Assembly (NCBI RefSeq): GCF_000342005.1
Contig: NZ_AOHO01000014.1
Span: forward strand, 105,091 to 169,090
Reading direction: 5' to 3'
DNA length: 64,000 nucleotides
Source of the DNA: Amycolatopsis decaplanina DSM 44594
GTDB lineage: Bacteria; Actinomycetota; Actinomycetes; Mycobacteriales; Pseudonocardiaceae
Shown here: piece by piece, positions 8,787 through 16,694 of the stretch
How the letters are laid out: every line of letters starts with the position of its first letter
How positions within the stretch are numbered: the stretch's first letter is position 1
Translations under genes and position numbers: made by a program
Notes under the pieces: model-generated
What the model saw: the letters and a program-made list of their open reading frames with translations, nothing else
Told to the model about the DNA's origin: nothing
The model's database searches: none

Positions 8787-10286
8787 TCACGCGCCGCCCG
8801 ACAGCTTCTCGCGGAGAGCCGCGAGCTGCTCGTCGCTGGCGAGCGTGCCACCGCTCTTGGCCTCGGCCGGAGCGGAGGTGTAGCTCTGCTCGCCCGAGTC
8901 GCCGGAGGTGACACCGGTCGCGGCGTCGGCAGCGGCCTCGGCGTCGGCCTCGGCGGCCTTCTGGACCTGCTTCATGTGAGCCTCGTAGCGGGTGTGAGCC
9001 TCGGCGTACTGACGCTCCCACTCCTCACGCTGCTTGTCGAAGCCTTCCTGCCACTCCTGGGTGTCCGGGTCGAAGCCTTCGGGGTAGATGTAGTTGCCCT
9101 CGGCGTCGTACTCGGCGGCCATGCCGTACTGAGTGGGGTCGAACTCGGTCTCCGGCGTGACGCCCTCGTTCGCCTGCTTCAGCGACAGCGAGATGCGACG
9201 ACGCTCGAGGTCGATGTCGATGACCTTGACCATCACGTCGCCGTTGACCTGGACGACCTGCTCCGGGATCTCTACGTGGCGCTCGGCCAGCTCGGAGATG
9301 TGCACCAGGCCCTCGATGCCCTCCTCGACGCGCACGAACGCACCGAACGGGACGAGCTTGGTGACCTTGCCCGGCACGATCTGGCCGATCGCGTGGGTGC
9401 GGGCGAACTGACGCCACGGGTCTTCCTGGGTCGCCTTCAGCGACAGCGAGACGCGCTCGCGGTCCATGTCGACGTCCAGAACCTCGACCGTGACCTCCTG
9501 GCCGACCTCGACGACCTCGGACGGGTGGTCGATGTGCTTCCAGGACAGCTCGGAGACGTGCACCAGGCCGTCGACGCCACCCAGGTCCACGAAGGCACCG
9601 AAGTTGACGATGGACGACACGACGCCCTTGCGGACCTGGCCCTTGGCGAGCGCGTTGAGGAACTCGCTGCGCACCTCGGACTGGGTCTGCTCCAGGTAGG
9701 CACGGCGGGACAGGACCACGTTGTTGCGGTTCTTGTCCAGCTCGATGATCTTCGCCTCGAGCTCGCGGCCGACGTACGGCTGCAGGTCGCGCACGCGGCG
9801 CATCTCGACCAGCGACGCGGGCAGGAAGCCGCGCAGGCCGATGTCCAGGATGAGGCCGCCCTTGACGACCTCGATGACGGTGCCCTTGACGGGCTCGTCC
9901 TTCTCCTTGAGCTCCTCGATCGTGCCCCAGGCGCGCTCGTACTGCGCACGCTTCTTGGACAGGATCAGACGGCCTTCCTTGTCCTCCTTCTGGAGAACCA
10001 AGGCTTCGACCTCATCGCCGACGGTGACAACCTCAGCCGGGTCGACATCGTGCTTGATGGAGAGCTCGCGCGAGGGGATGACACCCTCGGTCTTGTAGCC
10101 GATGTCGAGCAGGACCTCGTCGCGGTCGACCTTGACGATGGTTCCTTCGACGATGTCGCCATCGTTGAAGTACTTGATCGTCTTGTCGATCGCAGCGAGG
10201 AAGTCTTCCTCCGACCCGATGTCGTTGATAGCGACTTGCTGGGGCCCGGCGGGGGCGGTCGGGGCGGTGGCGGTGTCGGTCGTCAT
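8787..10286 (-). CDS. rpsA: 30S ribosomal protein S1
   Basis: The 499-residue protein has four S1 RNA-binding repeats at roughly residues 35-110, 125-190, 205-280 and 290-365. The repeat hallmarks include VEGTIVKVDRDEVLLDIGYKT, GLILDIGLRGFLPASL, FGAFVDLGGVDGLVHVSELS and FGAFVRVEEGIEGLVHISEL. An acidic Ala/Glu-rich tail follows. Actinobacterial S1 commonly has four repeats instead of the six of Escherichia coli. It binds mRNA leaders and helps load them on the 30S subunit. A long leader of about 190 bases precedes it. Confidence 0.97.
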   Translation of the reverse strand: MTTDTATAPTAPAGPQQVAINDIGSEEDFLAAIDKTIKYFNDGDIVEGTIVKVDRDEVLLDIGYKTEGVIPSRELSIKHDVDPAEVVTVGDEVEALVLQKEDKEGRLILSKKRAQYERAWGTIEELKEKDEPVKGTVIEVVKGGLILDIGLRGFLPASLVEMRRVRDLQPYVGRELEAKIIELDKNRNNVVLSRRAYLEQTQSEVRSEFLNALAKGQVRKGVVSSIVNFGAFVDLGGVDGLVHVSELSWKHIDHPSEVVEVGQEVTVEVLDVDMDRERVSLSLKATQEDPWRQFARTHAIGQIVPGKVTKLVPFGAFVRVEEGIEGLVHISELAERHVEIPEQVVQVNGDVMVKVIDIDLERRRISLSLKQANEGVTPETEFDPTQYGMAAEYDAEGNYIYPEGFDPDTQEWQEGFDKQREEWERQYAEAHTRYEAHMKQVQKAAEADAEAAADAATGVTSGDSGEQSYTSAPAEAKSGGTLASDEQLAALREKLSGGA

Positions 10287-10485
10287 TAGGCGGGTTGCTC
10301 CGGTGGATGGGAAGTAGTGGGTTTGCAGTTAGGGCACCATGGGCTCTTCCGACATGAGGCGACCACATAAGCAAACGTCCACAGGGAACGACCGCGAGCA
10401 TCACCGCATCCGGTACGCGACCCCCTGACCCGGACGCTGAGCGAACCGGGGGAAAGAGTAGCGCGAACCCACTGCGCTAACAGAT

Positions 10486-10515
10486 ATCCTACGCGGCCCC
10501 CTGTACACGGCACAA
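10486..10515 (-). promoter_or_regulatory. Candidate rpsA promoter
   Basis: Read on the minus strand, TTGTGC (10515-10510) and TAGGAT (10491-10486) are separated by 18 bases, close to the sigma-70-type consensus of actinomycetes. Transcription would begin near 10479 and give a 5' leader of about 190 bases before rpsA. Confidence 0.5.
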
Positions 10516-10590
10516 TCAGGGTCGCCCCCACGATCACGGCGGGCGGATAAACTGTGCCGCGAAGCCCTGACCTGGGGAAAGGATATCGGT

Positions 10591-11442
10591 TTGAGCCACC
10601 AGTCCGTCACCGAGCCCGAACGGCACGCACAGGCCGAGGAGCGGCTCGGCACAACGGGGGTCGCCTATCGGGCGGTCTCGGCGCCGGAGGCGACCGCGGC
10701 GAACCTGGCGTGGTGGGACGCCGACGCCGACGACTATCAAGCGACCCATGGCGGCTTCCTCGGCGACGCGGACTTCGTCTGGTGCCCGGAGGGCGTCCGC
10801 GAGGCCGACGTCGCACTTCTGGGTGACGTCGGCGGCAAGCGGATCCTCGAGGTCGGCTGCGGGCAGGCGGCCTGCTCGCGCTGGCTCGCCACGCGGGGTG
10901 CCGAGGCGGTGGCGACCGATCTGTCGGCGGGCATGCTGCGGCACGCGAGGCAAGGCAACGAACGGACCGGCACCTCCGTCCCGCTCGTGCAGGCGACGGC
11001 GGAGTCGCTCCCGTTCGCCGACGCGAGCTTCGACGCGGCCTGCTCGGCTTTCGGCGCGGTGCCGTTCGTGGCGTCCGTGGACGTCGTGTTCGCCGAAGTG
11101 CACCGGGTGCTGCGGCCGGGCGCCCGCTGGGTGTTCTCGGTGACCCATCCGATGCGCTGGATCTTCCCCGACGATCCCGGACCGCAGGGCCTCACCGTCA
11201 CCCAGCCGTATTTCGACCGCACGCCCTACGTCGAGGTCGACGAAGAGGGCGTCGCGACCTACGTCGAGTACCACCGCACCCTCGGCGACTACGTCCGGGC
11301 ACTCGCCGACGCCGGGTTCGCGTTGACCGACCTCATCGAGCCGGCCTGGCCGGAGGGCCACTCCCGCAACTGGGGGCAGTGGAGCCCGTTGCGCGGCAAG
11401 CTCTTCCCCGGCACCGCGATCTTCTGCACCCAGCGGGGATGA
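10591..11442 (+). CDS. Class I SAM-dependent methyltransferase
   Basis: The 283-residue product carries the SAM-binding motif ILEVGCGQAACSRWLA (residues ~85-100), the acidic VATDLSAGML and the post-motif PFADASFDAACSAFGAVPF. The long N-terminus (AANLAWWDADADDYQATHG) is typical of ubiquinone/menaquinone-type small-molecule methyltransferases. The TTG start at 10591 follows GGAAAGGA. A TAAACT hexamer at 10548-10553 could be its -10. It is divergent from rpsA and coupled by ATGA to a GNAT gene; its substrate is unknown. Confidence 0.85.
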   Translation: MSHQSVTEPERHAQAEERLGTTGVAYRAVSAPEATAANLAWWDADADDYQATHGGFLGDADFVWCPEGVREADVALLGDVGGKRILEVGCGQAACSRWLATRGAEAVATDLSAGMLRHARQGNERTGTSVPLVQATAESLPFADASFDAACSAFGAVPFVASVDVVFAEVHRVLRPGARWVFSVTHPMRWIFPDDPGPQGLTVTQPYFDRTPYVEVDEEGVATYVEYHRTLGDYVRALADAGFALTDLIEPAWPEGHSRNWGQWSPLRGKLFPGTAIFCTQRG

Positions 11443-12341
11443 CCTCGGCGGCGGAACGGCAGCGGGCGCGGTTCGCCGCGCTCGACCCGCTGCTTCCACC
11501 GCCGCCCCCGCTCCCGGCGGGTGAACCCGTCGAAGCGGGCGGCGCCATCGGGACGATCGCGCATGTGCGGTTCGCGGCGGGATCCTGGCAACGGCTCTGG
11601 AGCCCGGCGCGGGTGCAGATCCTCTCCGCGATCCTCCCCCTCGACGCCGGCGCGGGAATGAACGCGCTGCTCTCCGCCTGGCGCGAGCGGATCGCGCTCG
11701 CCGACGCCGAACCCGATTCGTCGTGCACGGTCACCTGGCCCAGCCGTGACGTCGCGGTCACGCGGGCCCTGCTCGACCACGGCCTCGCGTCGCAACTGGC
11801 GCTGGCCGTCCGCGCGCCCGCCGAGGGTGAGGCGCATTCCGTGCCCGGCGTGACCGTCCGCGCGTCGACACCCGGAGATCTGGAGGAGATCGTCGGCCTT
11901 CGTTTCGAAGAACTTCGCTACACCTCGTTCGTCGGACACGGTGTCGTCCGGCCCGGGGCCGAGGCCCTGCTCGCGAAAGAGGTCCGGCGCGGTTTGCAGT
12001 TCGGCGGCCGCGTCTGGATCGCCGAGGAGGAAGGGGTCACGGTGGGGATGGTGACCAGCGGAAAGCGCTGTCCGATCCCCGGTGACGCGCTCGCCGGACG
12101 GCTTCCGCCTGGCGAGTGGGGCTACCTCGGAACGCTCGCGGTCGCCGCGGCCGCGCGGGGGCGCGGGATCGGGCGCGCGCTGACCGCCGTCGCGCACGAC
12201 GAGCTGTTCTCGCCGTCGCTGCGCGGTACCTTCGTCTCGTACAATCCGGCCAATCCGCTTTCCCCGGTGTTCTGGCACCGGCAGGGTTATCGTCCACTGT
12301 GGACGACGTGGGCCGTCGCCCCCGCCGCGGCCCTGCGGTAG
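11439..12341 (+). CDS. GNAT-type N-acetyltransferase, copy 1
   Basis: The start ATG (MTSAAERQRARF) overlaps the methyltransferase stop. The 300-residue protein has a poorly characterised N-terminal half (PDSSCTVTWPSRDVAVTRALLDHGL) and a C-terminal GNAT fold. The acetyl-CoA pyrophosphate loop reads VAAAARGRGIGRALT near residue 245, and the end SPVFWHRQGYRPLWTTW is GNAT motif B. It probably acetylates an amine on a small molecule or antibiotic; the acceptor cannot be inferred. It is paralogous to the next gene. Confidence 0.82.
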   Translation: MTSAAERQRARFAALDPLLPPPPPLPAGEPVEAGGAIGTIAHVRFAAGSWQRLWSPARVQILSAILPLDAGAGMNALLSAWRERIALADAEPDSSCTVTWPSRDVAVTRALLDHGLASQLALAVRAPAEGEAHSVPGVTVRASTPGDLEEIVGLRFEELRYTSFVGHGVVRPGAEALLAKEVRRGLQFGGRVWIAEEEGVTVGMVTSGKRCPIPGDALAGRLPPGEWGYLGTLAVAAAARGRGIGRALTAVAHDELFSPSLRGTFVSYNPANPLSPVFWHRQGYRPLWTTWAVAPAAALR

Positions 12342-12373
12342 CGGAGCCCGGCGCGGCCGACCCTGGGAACGGG

Positions 12374-13303
12374 ATGGAAATCGAGAAGACGTTGCTCGAC
12401 GCGCACCGCACCCGGTTCGCGACGATCGACAGGCTCCTGCCCGAGGCGGCGCCGCCCCCGGTCGTCGGCGAACGCGTGGACGCCGCCACGGCGGCGGGCG
12501 TCCAGGTCACCGGCGTGGTACAGCGTCAGCTGCACGGTCCGGACGACGTCCCCCTGCTCTGGTCGGCCGCCGACGTGCGGCAGCTGTTCCCGTTCATCGG
12601 GAACACCGGCACCGAGGGCATGGACGTACTGCTGCGCGCGTGGCGGAAATGGATGGACGCCGAATCCCCCGGCGAGGATTCGTCCTGCGTGGTCAACTGG
12701 CCGAGCCGGGACGCCGAGGCGATCCGCGCCTTCCTCGACCACGGGCTGGTGCCGATGTCCGCGCTCGCCGTGCGCACCGGACGCCACCGGGACGACCCGG
12801 CCGTCGACGGCGCGGCGGTCCGCCGGGCCCGGCGCGAAGACTTCGACACCGTGCTCGCGCTGGCCGTGTCGACCCACGACTACATCGGCCAGGTCGCCAC
12901 CCGGCACCGCCCGAACGCCGACGAACTGCTCGCCCCGGCCCTGGAACGCGCGCTCGACAAGGACGCTCCGCTGCTGTGGCTGGCCGAACGCGACGGCGGG
13001 ATCGCCGCGTTCGCGCACGCCGCCTGGATCACGTCATCGCCGGGCTCGGCCGAGGCCGAACTGCTCCCCCACGGCCACTGGGGATACGTCAACAATGTCG
13101 TCACCGTGCCCGGCCTGCGCGGGAGCGGACTCGGCCGCACGCTGATGTCGGCGGTACACGAGGAGTTCGCCGCCGACGGCGCGGACGGCACGTACCTCTA
13201 CTACAACCCGACCAACCCGCTCTCTTCGGTGTTCTGGCACCGGCAGGGTTATCGTCCACTGTGGACGTCCTGGGAGGTCCATCCGGCGTCGGCCCTGCGT
13301 TAG
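12374..13303 (+). CDS. GNAT-type N-acetyltransferase, copy 2
   Basis: The 309-residue protein starts at ATG 12374 (MEIEKTLLDAHRTRF) 32 bases after copy 1. It shares the layout of copy 1: DSSCVVNWPSRDAEAIRAFLDHGLVP in the N-terminal half, LRGSGLGRTLMSAVH as the acetyl-CoA loop, and SSVFWHRQGYRPLWTSW at the end. The last ~75 bases include a run of 41 bases identical to copy 1, far more than elsewhere in the pair. It is the last gene of the methyltransferase operon. Confidence 0.82.
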   Translation: MEIEKTLLDAHRTRFATIDRLLPEAAPPPVVGERVDAATAAGVQVTGVVQRQLHGPDDVPLLWSAADVRQLFPFIGNTGTEGMDVLLRAWRKWMDAESPGEDSSCVVNWPSRDAEAIRAFLDHGLVPMSALAVRTGRHRDDPAVDGAAVRRARREDFDTVLALAVSTHDYIGQVATRHRPNADELLAPALERALDKDAPLLWLAERDGGIAAFAHAAWITSSPGSAEAELLPHGHWGYVNNVVTVPGLRGSGLGRTLMSAVHEEFAADGADGTYLYYNPTNPLSSVFWHRQGYRPLWTSWEVHPASALR

Positions 13304-13390
13304 CCGTCCGGTTTGCGGAGGTTTCGTCACTCTTGTGTGTGACGTAAGCCCCCCACGGTTGTGCACCTCCCAGGTCAGGGCTAACTTTTG

Positions 13391-13406
13391 AACTGACCAG
13401 TCAGTT
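13391..13406. promoter_or_regulatory. Probable TetR operator before the YhgE operon
   Basis: AACTGACCAGTCAGTT is a perfect palindrome (7-base arms, 2-base centre), flanked by further T/A symmetry. It lies 35 bases before the GTG of the operon whose last gene encodes a TetR regulator. That is the usual size and place of a TetR-family autoregulatory site. Confidence 0.7.
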
Positions 13407-13441
13407 TAAAGTTCCGTGAGTCACCGACCTGGGAGTTCTTC

Positions 13442-14131
13442 GTGCGGGTTCAAGCCGACAGGGTGTCCGTGACCGGACCCCACGGCACGTTGCTGTCGCC
13501 TACTTCGCTCACCGTTTCGGGCGGTGAGCTGGCGATCGTGCACGGCGAGCCGGGGGTCGGCGTCACCGCCTTCGGGCTGGCGCTGGCAGGCAGGCTGAAG
13601 CCCGCCACCGGGACGGTGACCGTCGAGGGCGGCGATCCGCACAAGGTCGTGGCGATCGTCGACTCCCCCGGCGTGAGCGAGCCGGACGGCGCGTTGCCGC
13701 TGCAGGTCGTCGTCGGGGAGGAACTCGAACTGGCGAAGCGCCCGGCGAACAAGGCCGCTGTCGCGAGCTGGCTGGCCGAGCACGACGCAGCCGCGTTCGC
13801 CACCACCCGCTTCGAGAACCTCGAACCGGTGACGCGCACCCGGCTGCTCACCGCGCTCGCCGCGGACCGCAAGGGGGTCGGCGTCCTCGTGCTCGACACC
13901 CCGGACAGGCACACCAGCGACGTCGACAGCTGGGCGAGGCTCGCCCGTGAGCACGCCGAGCGCGGTCTCGCCGTCATCGTGCTGACCGCCACCACCCCGG
14001 TTTCGGCCCTCCCGGAGAAGCCCGCCCTCTGCGGCGCCCTCGAGCAGCCCGACCCCGTGCGCTGCGCGCCCGTCGAGGCCGGGCCGGACGAAACCGAAGA
14101 GACTGAGAAGACTTCAGGAGACCAGGAATGA
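13442..14131 (+). CDS. ABC-ATPase-like protein with a broken P-loop
   Basis: The 229-residue product has the start of an ABC ATPase fold (LSPTSLTVSGGELAIVHG) and a Walker-B-like VGVLVLDTPDR. The Walker A position reads GEPGVGVTAFG, with Val where the phosphate-binding Lys should be. No LSGGQ signature is visible, and Walker B lacks the usual catalytic Glu. I infer weak or no ATP hydrolysis. The acidic tail ends in an ATGA overlap with the YhgE/Pip gene, so it is probably a dedicated partner of that membrane protein. The GTG start at 13442 is the first in frame after the palindromic operator. Confidence 0.7.
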   Translation: MRVQADRVSVTGPHGTLLSPTSLTVSGGELAIVHGEPGVGVTAFGLALAGRLKPATGTVTVEGGDPHKVVAIVDSPGVSEPDGALPLQVVVGEELELAKRPANKAAVASWLAEHDAAAFATTRFENLEPVTRTRLLTALAADRKGVGVLVLDTPDRHTSDVDSWARLAREHAERGLAVIVLTATTPVSALPEKPALCGALEQPDPVRCAPVEAGPDETEETEKTSGDQE

Positions 14132-16023
14132 ACCCCGTCCGGATCGCCGCCAACGAGCTGCGCCGGCTGAGCAGTGGCACCCTGCCGAAGCTCGCCATGG
14201 TCGCGCTCGTCCTGGTGCCGCTGCTCTACGCGTCCTTCTACCTCTACGCGAACTACGACCCGTACTCGCGCCTGGACAAGCTGCCCGCCGCGGTCTTCAC
14301 CGCCGACACCGGCGCGAAGGACTCGGCCGGCGCGGAACGCAACGTCGGCCGCGAAGTCACCGACGAACTGGTCAAGTCCGGCACGTTCCAGTGGCACGAG
14401 GTGTCCCAGGACGAGGCCCTCAAGGGCGTCCGGAACGACACCTACTCGTTCGCCATCGGCATTCCCCGCGACTTCTCCACCGCGCTGCTGTCCTCGGGCA
14501 ACTTCCAGCCCCAGCAGGCGACGATCACGCTGACCACCAACGACGCGAACAACTATCTGTCCGGGACCATCGCGAAACAGGTGGCCGAACAGGTCCGCAA
14601 GACGATCGCGGAGAAGGTCGGCAGCGAGGCCGCGGACAAGTTCCTGGTCGGTTTCTCCACGATCTACGGCAAGATCCAGGAGGCCTCGACGGGTGCTTCG
14701 CAGCTGGCCGACGGCGCCGTTAAGCTCAAGACCGGACAGCAGCAGCTGGCCGACGGCGCCGATCAGCTCGCCTCCGGCAGCTCCCAGCTGGCGACCGGGC
14801 TCGGCACCCTGAAATCCAGTACGGCCCAGCTCCCCGCCCAGACGCAGAAGCTCGCCGACGGCGCCGGTCAGGTCGCCGACGGGAACCAGAAGGTCTCCGA
14901 CGCCGCCTCGCTCGCGGCGACGGCTTCCGGGGACATCCAGGCCAAACTCGACGGCTACCGCACCCAGCTGGCGCAGGACCTGCGCGACGCCGGAGTCCCC
15001 GAGACGAAGGTGCAGGAGATCCTGAGCCGCCTCGACACCCTCCGGTCGCCGGTCGACCAGGCGAACACGAAGATCCAGGGCGCGAACAGCCAGCTCATCC
15101 AGCTCGCGTCCGGCGCGCGGCAGGTGTCCGACGGCGCGCACCAGCTGGCCTCGGCCACACCGCAGCTCACCAGTGGCATCGCCCAGGCCGCCGACGCGTC
15201 GGCACAGATCCGCGACGGTGCCGCGAAGCTGAACGACGGGGAGAAGTCCGCGGTCACCGGCACGAACCAGCTCGCCGACGGCGCGGTGCAACTGCGCGAC
15301 GGCCTCGCCGCCGGCCTGAAGGAGATCCCGAACCCGGACGACCCCACCCGCGCGGCGACCGCCAACACCATCGCCGACCCGGTGGCGGTCAACTCCTCCG
15401 GCGTCGCCTCGGCCGGGACCTACGGCGCGGGGCTCGCCCCGTTCTTCATCTCGCTCGCGACCTGGATCGGCGCGTTCGTGCTGTTCCTGTTGCTGCGCCC
15501 GCTCTCGACCCGTGCGCTGACCGCCGGCGCGTCGCCGTTCAAGGTCGCGCTCGGCGGCTGGCTGTCCTCGGCGCTGCTCGGGATCGCGCAGGTGATCGTG
15601 CTGTTCGGCGCGGTGACCTGGCTGGTCGGCATCGATGTCGCACATCCGCTCGGCGCGATCGGGTTCGCCGTGCTGGTGTCGCTGACCTTCACCTCCGTGG
15701 TGCACGCGCTCAACGCGTTCTTCGGCGCCGTCGGGAAGTTCCTCGGCCTGGTGCTGCTGGTGCTGCAACTGGTCAGCGCGGGCGGCACGTTCCCGTGGCA
15801 GACCATCCCGGACGCGTTGTACCCGTTGCACATCGTGCTGCCGATGGGTTACGCGATCGACGGGTTCCGGCACCTGCTCTACAGTGGTGCCTCGATGGAG
15901 ATTCTCGGTGACATCGGCGTCCTCGTCGCGTATCTCGTCGGCGGGATCCTGGTCTCGACGCTGGCCGCGCGGAAACGGCGCACCTGGACGGTTTCGGCAC
16001 TGAAACCCGAGCTGGCGTTGTGA
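14128..16023 (+). CDS. YhgE/Pip family membrane protein
   Basis: The protein has 631 residues. One membrane segment at ~20-40 is followed by a large outer region and about five to six membrane segments from residue ~435, an ABC-2-like arrangement. The outer region (residues ~185-390) is built of heptad-like units such as QLADGAVKLKTG and QLADGADQLASG, the hallmark of the YhgE/Pip family. Members are related to phage-infection protein and type VII-associated envelope proteins. It is flanked and overlapped by the ABC-like gene and the TetR gene, which suggests an envelope or efflux system under repressor control. Confidence 0.85.
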   Translation: MNPVRIAANELRRLSSGTLPKLAMVALVLVPLLYASFYLYANYDPYSRLDKLPAAVFTADTGAKDSAGAERNVGREVTDELVKSGTFQWHEVSQDEALKGVRNDTYSFAIGIPRDFSTALLSSGNFQPQQATITLTTNDANNYLSGTIAKQVAEQVRKTIAEKVGSEAADKFLVGFSTIYGKIQEASTGASQLADGAVKLKTGQQQLADGADQLASGSSQLATGLGTLKSSTAQLPAQTQKLADGAGQVADGNQKVSDAASLAATASGDIQAKLDGYRTQLAQDLRDAGVPETKVQEILSRLDTLRSPVDQANTKIQGANSQLIQLASGARQVSDGAHQLASATPQLTSGIAQAADASAQIRDGAAKLNDGEKSAVTGTNQLADGAVQLRDGLAAGLKEIPNPDDPTRAATANTIADPVAVNSSGVASAGTYGAGLAPFFISLATWIGAFVLFLLLRPLSTRALTAGASPFKVALGGWLSSALLGIAQVIVLFGAVTWLVGIDVAHPLGAIGFAVLVSLTFTSVVHALNAFFGAVGKFLGLVLLVLQLVSAGGTFPWQTIPDALYPLHIVLPMGYAIDGFRHLLYSGASMEILGDIGVLVAYLVGGILVSTLAARKRRTWTVSALKPELAL

Positions 16024-16598
16024 GTCCCCGGGGCGAGGCGACGAAGCAGAAGCTGTTCGAGGCGACGCTGCGGCTGTCCGCCAGCCGCGGCCTCGTCGGG
16101 CTGACGGTGGATGACATCGCGGCCGAGGCGAAGGTCGCCAAGGGCACCGTCTACTACAACTTCGGCAGCAAGGACGGTCTTGTCGACGCGCTGCTGCGCT
16201 ACGGCGTCGGCGTGCTCGCGGACCGCCTGCGCGCGGCCACCGGCGACGGCGACCCGATGGATGTCATCGAGTCCCAAGTGGACGGTGCGCTGGAGTTCAT
16301 CGCCGAATACCCCGGTTTCTCGCAGATCCTGGTGAGCGAGATGTGGCGCACGCCCGGCACCTGGCACGAGACGCTGACGTTGCTGCGCGAGGAGATCATT
16401 TCGATCGTGCGCGAGCAACTCCACCGGCTGGACGCCGCCGGGCGGCTGCCCGAAGGCGTCCAGATCCCGACGGCGGCGGCCGGGTTGTTCGGCACGATGC
16501 TGGTCGTCGCCCTCGACTGGCAGGTGTTCCAGCCGAAGCGGACGCGGGCCGACGTGCGGGAATCGGTGATGGTGCTGGTTCGGGGGCTCGGGCGTTAA
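16020..16598 (+). CDS. TetR family repressor
   Basis: The 192-residue protein starts at a GTG inside a GTGA overlap. Its N-terminal helix-turn-helix (SRGLVGLTVDDIAAEAKVAKG then TVYYNFGSKDGLVDALL) is typical TetR_N. The C-terminal ligand domain is helical with no assignable ligand. As the last gene of the YhgE operon it most likely represses that operon through the palindrome at 13391-13406. Confidence 0.9.
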   Translation: MSPRGEATKQKLFEATLRLSASRGLVGLTVDDIAAEAKVAKGTVYYNFGSKDGLVDALLRYGVGVLADRLRAATGDGDPMDVIESQVDGALEFIAEYPGFSQILVSEMWRTPGTWHETLTLLREEIISIVREQLHRLDAAGRLPEGVQIPTAAAGLFGTMLVVALDWQVFQPKRTRADVRESVMVLVRGLGR

Positions 16599-16648
16599 GC
16601 CCCGCCTCGGATCCGGCTGCCGTGTCGCGAAAGCCACTTTCGAAACAT

Positions 16649-16690
16649 CGTGAGTGGTAATGACGGTTCTAACCGTCATTACCACTCACG
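16649..16690. repeat. Family-1 palindrome between TetR gene and polA (likely bidirectional terminator)
   Basis: Perfect 20-base arms (CGTGAGTGGTAATGACGGTT and its complement) surround a CT centre. It lies between two converging genes, with 50 bases to the TetR stop and four to the polA stop. Related copies occur at 29148, 32638, 60338 and 63945. Confidence 0.8.
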
Positions 16691-16694
16691 AGGC

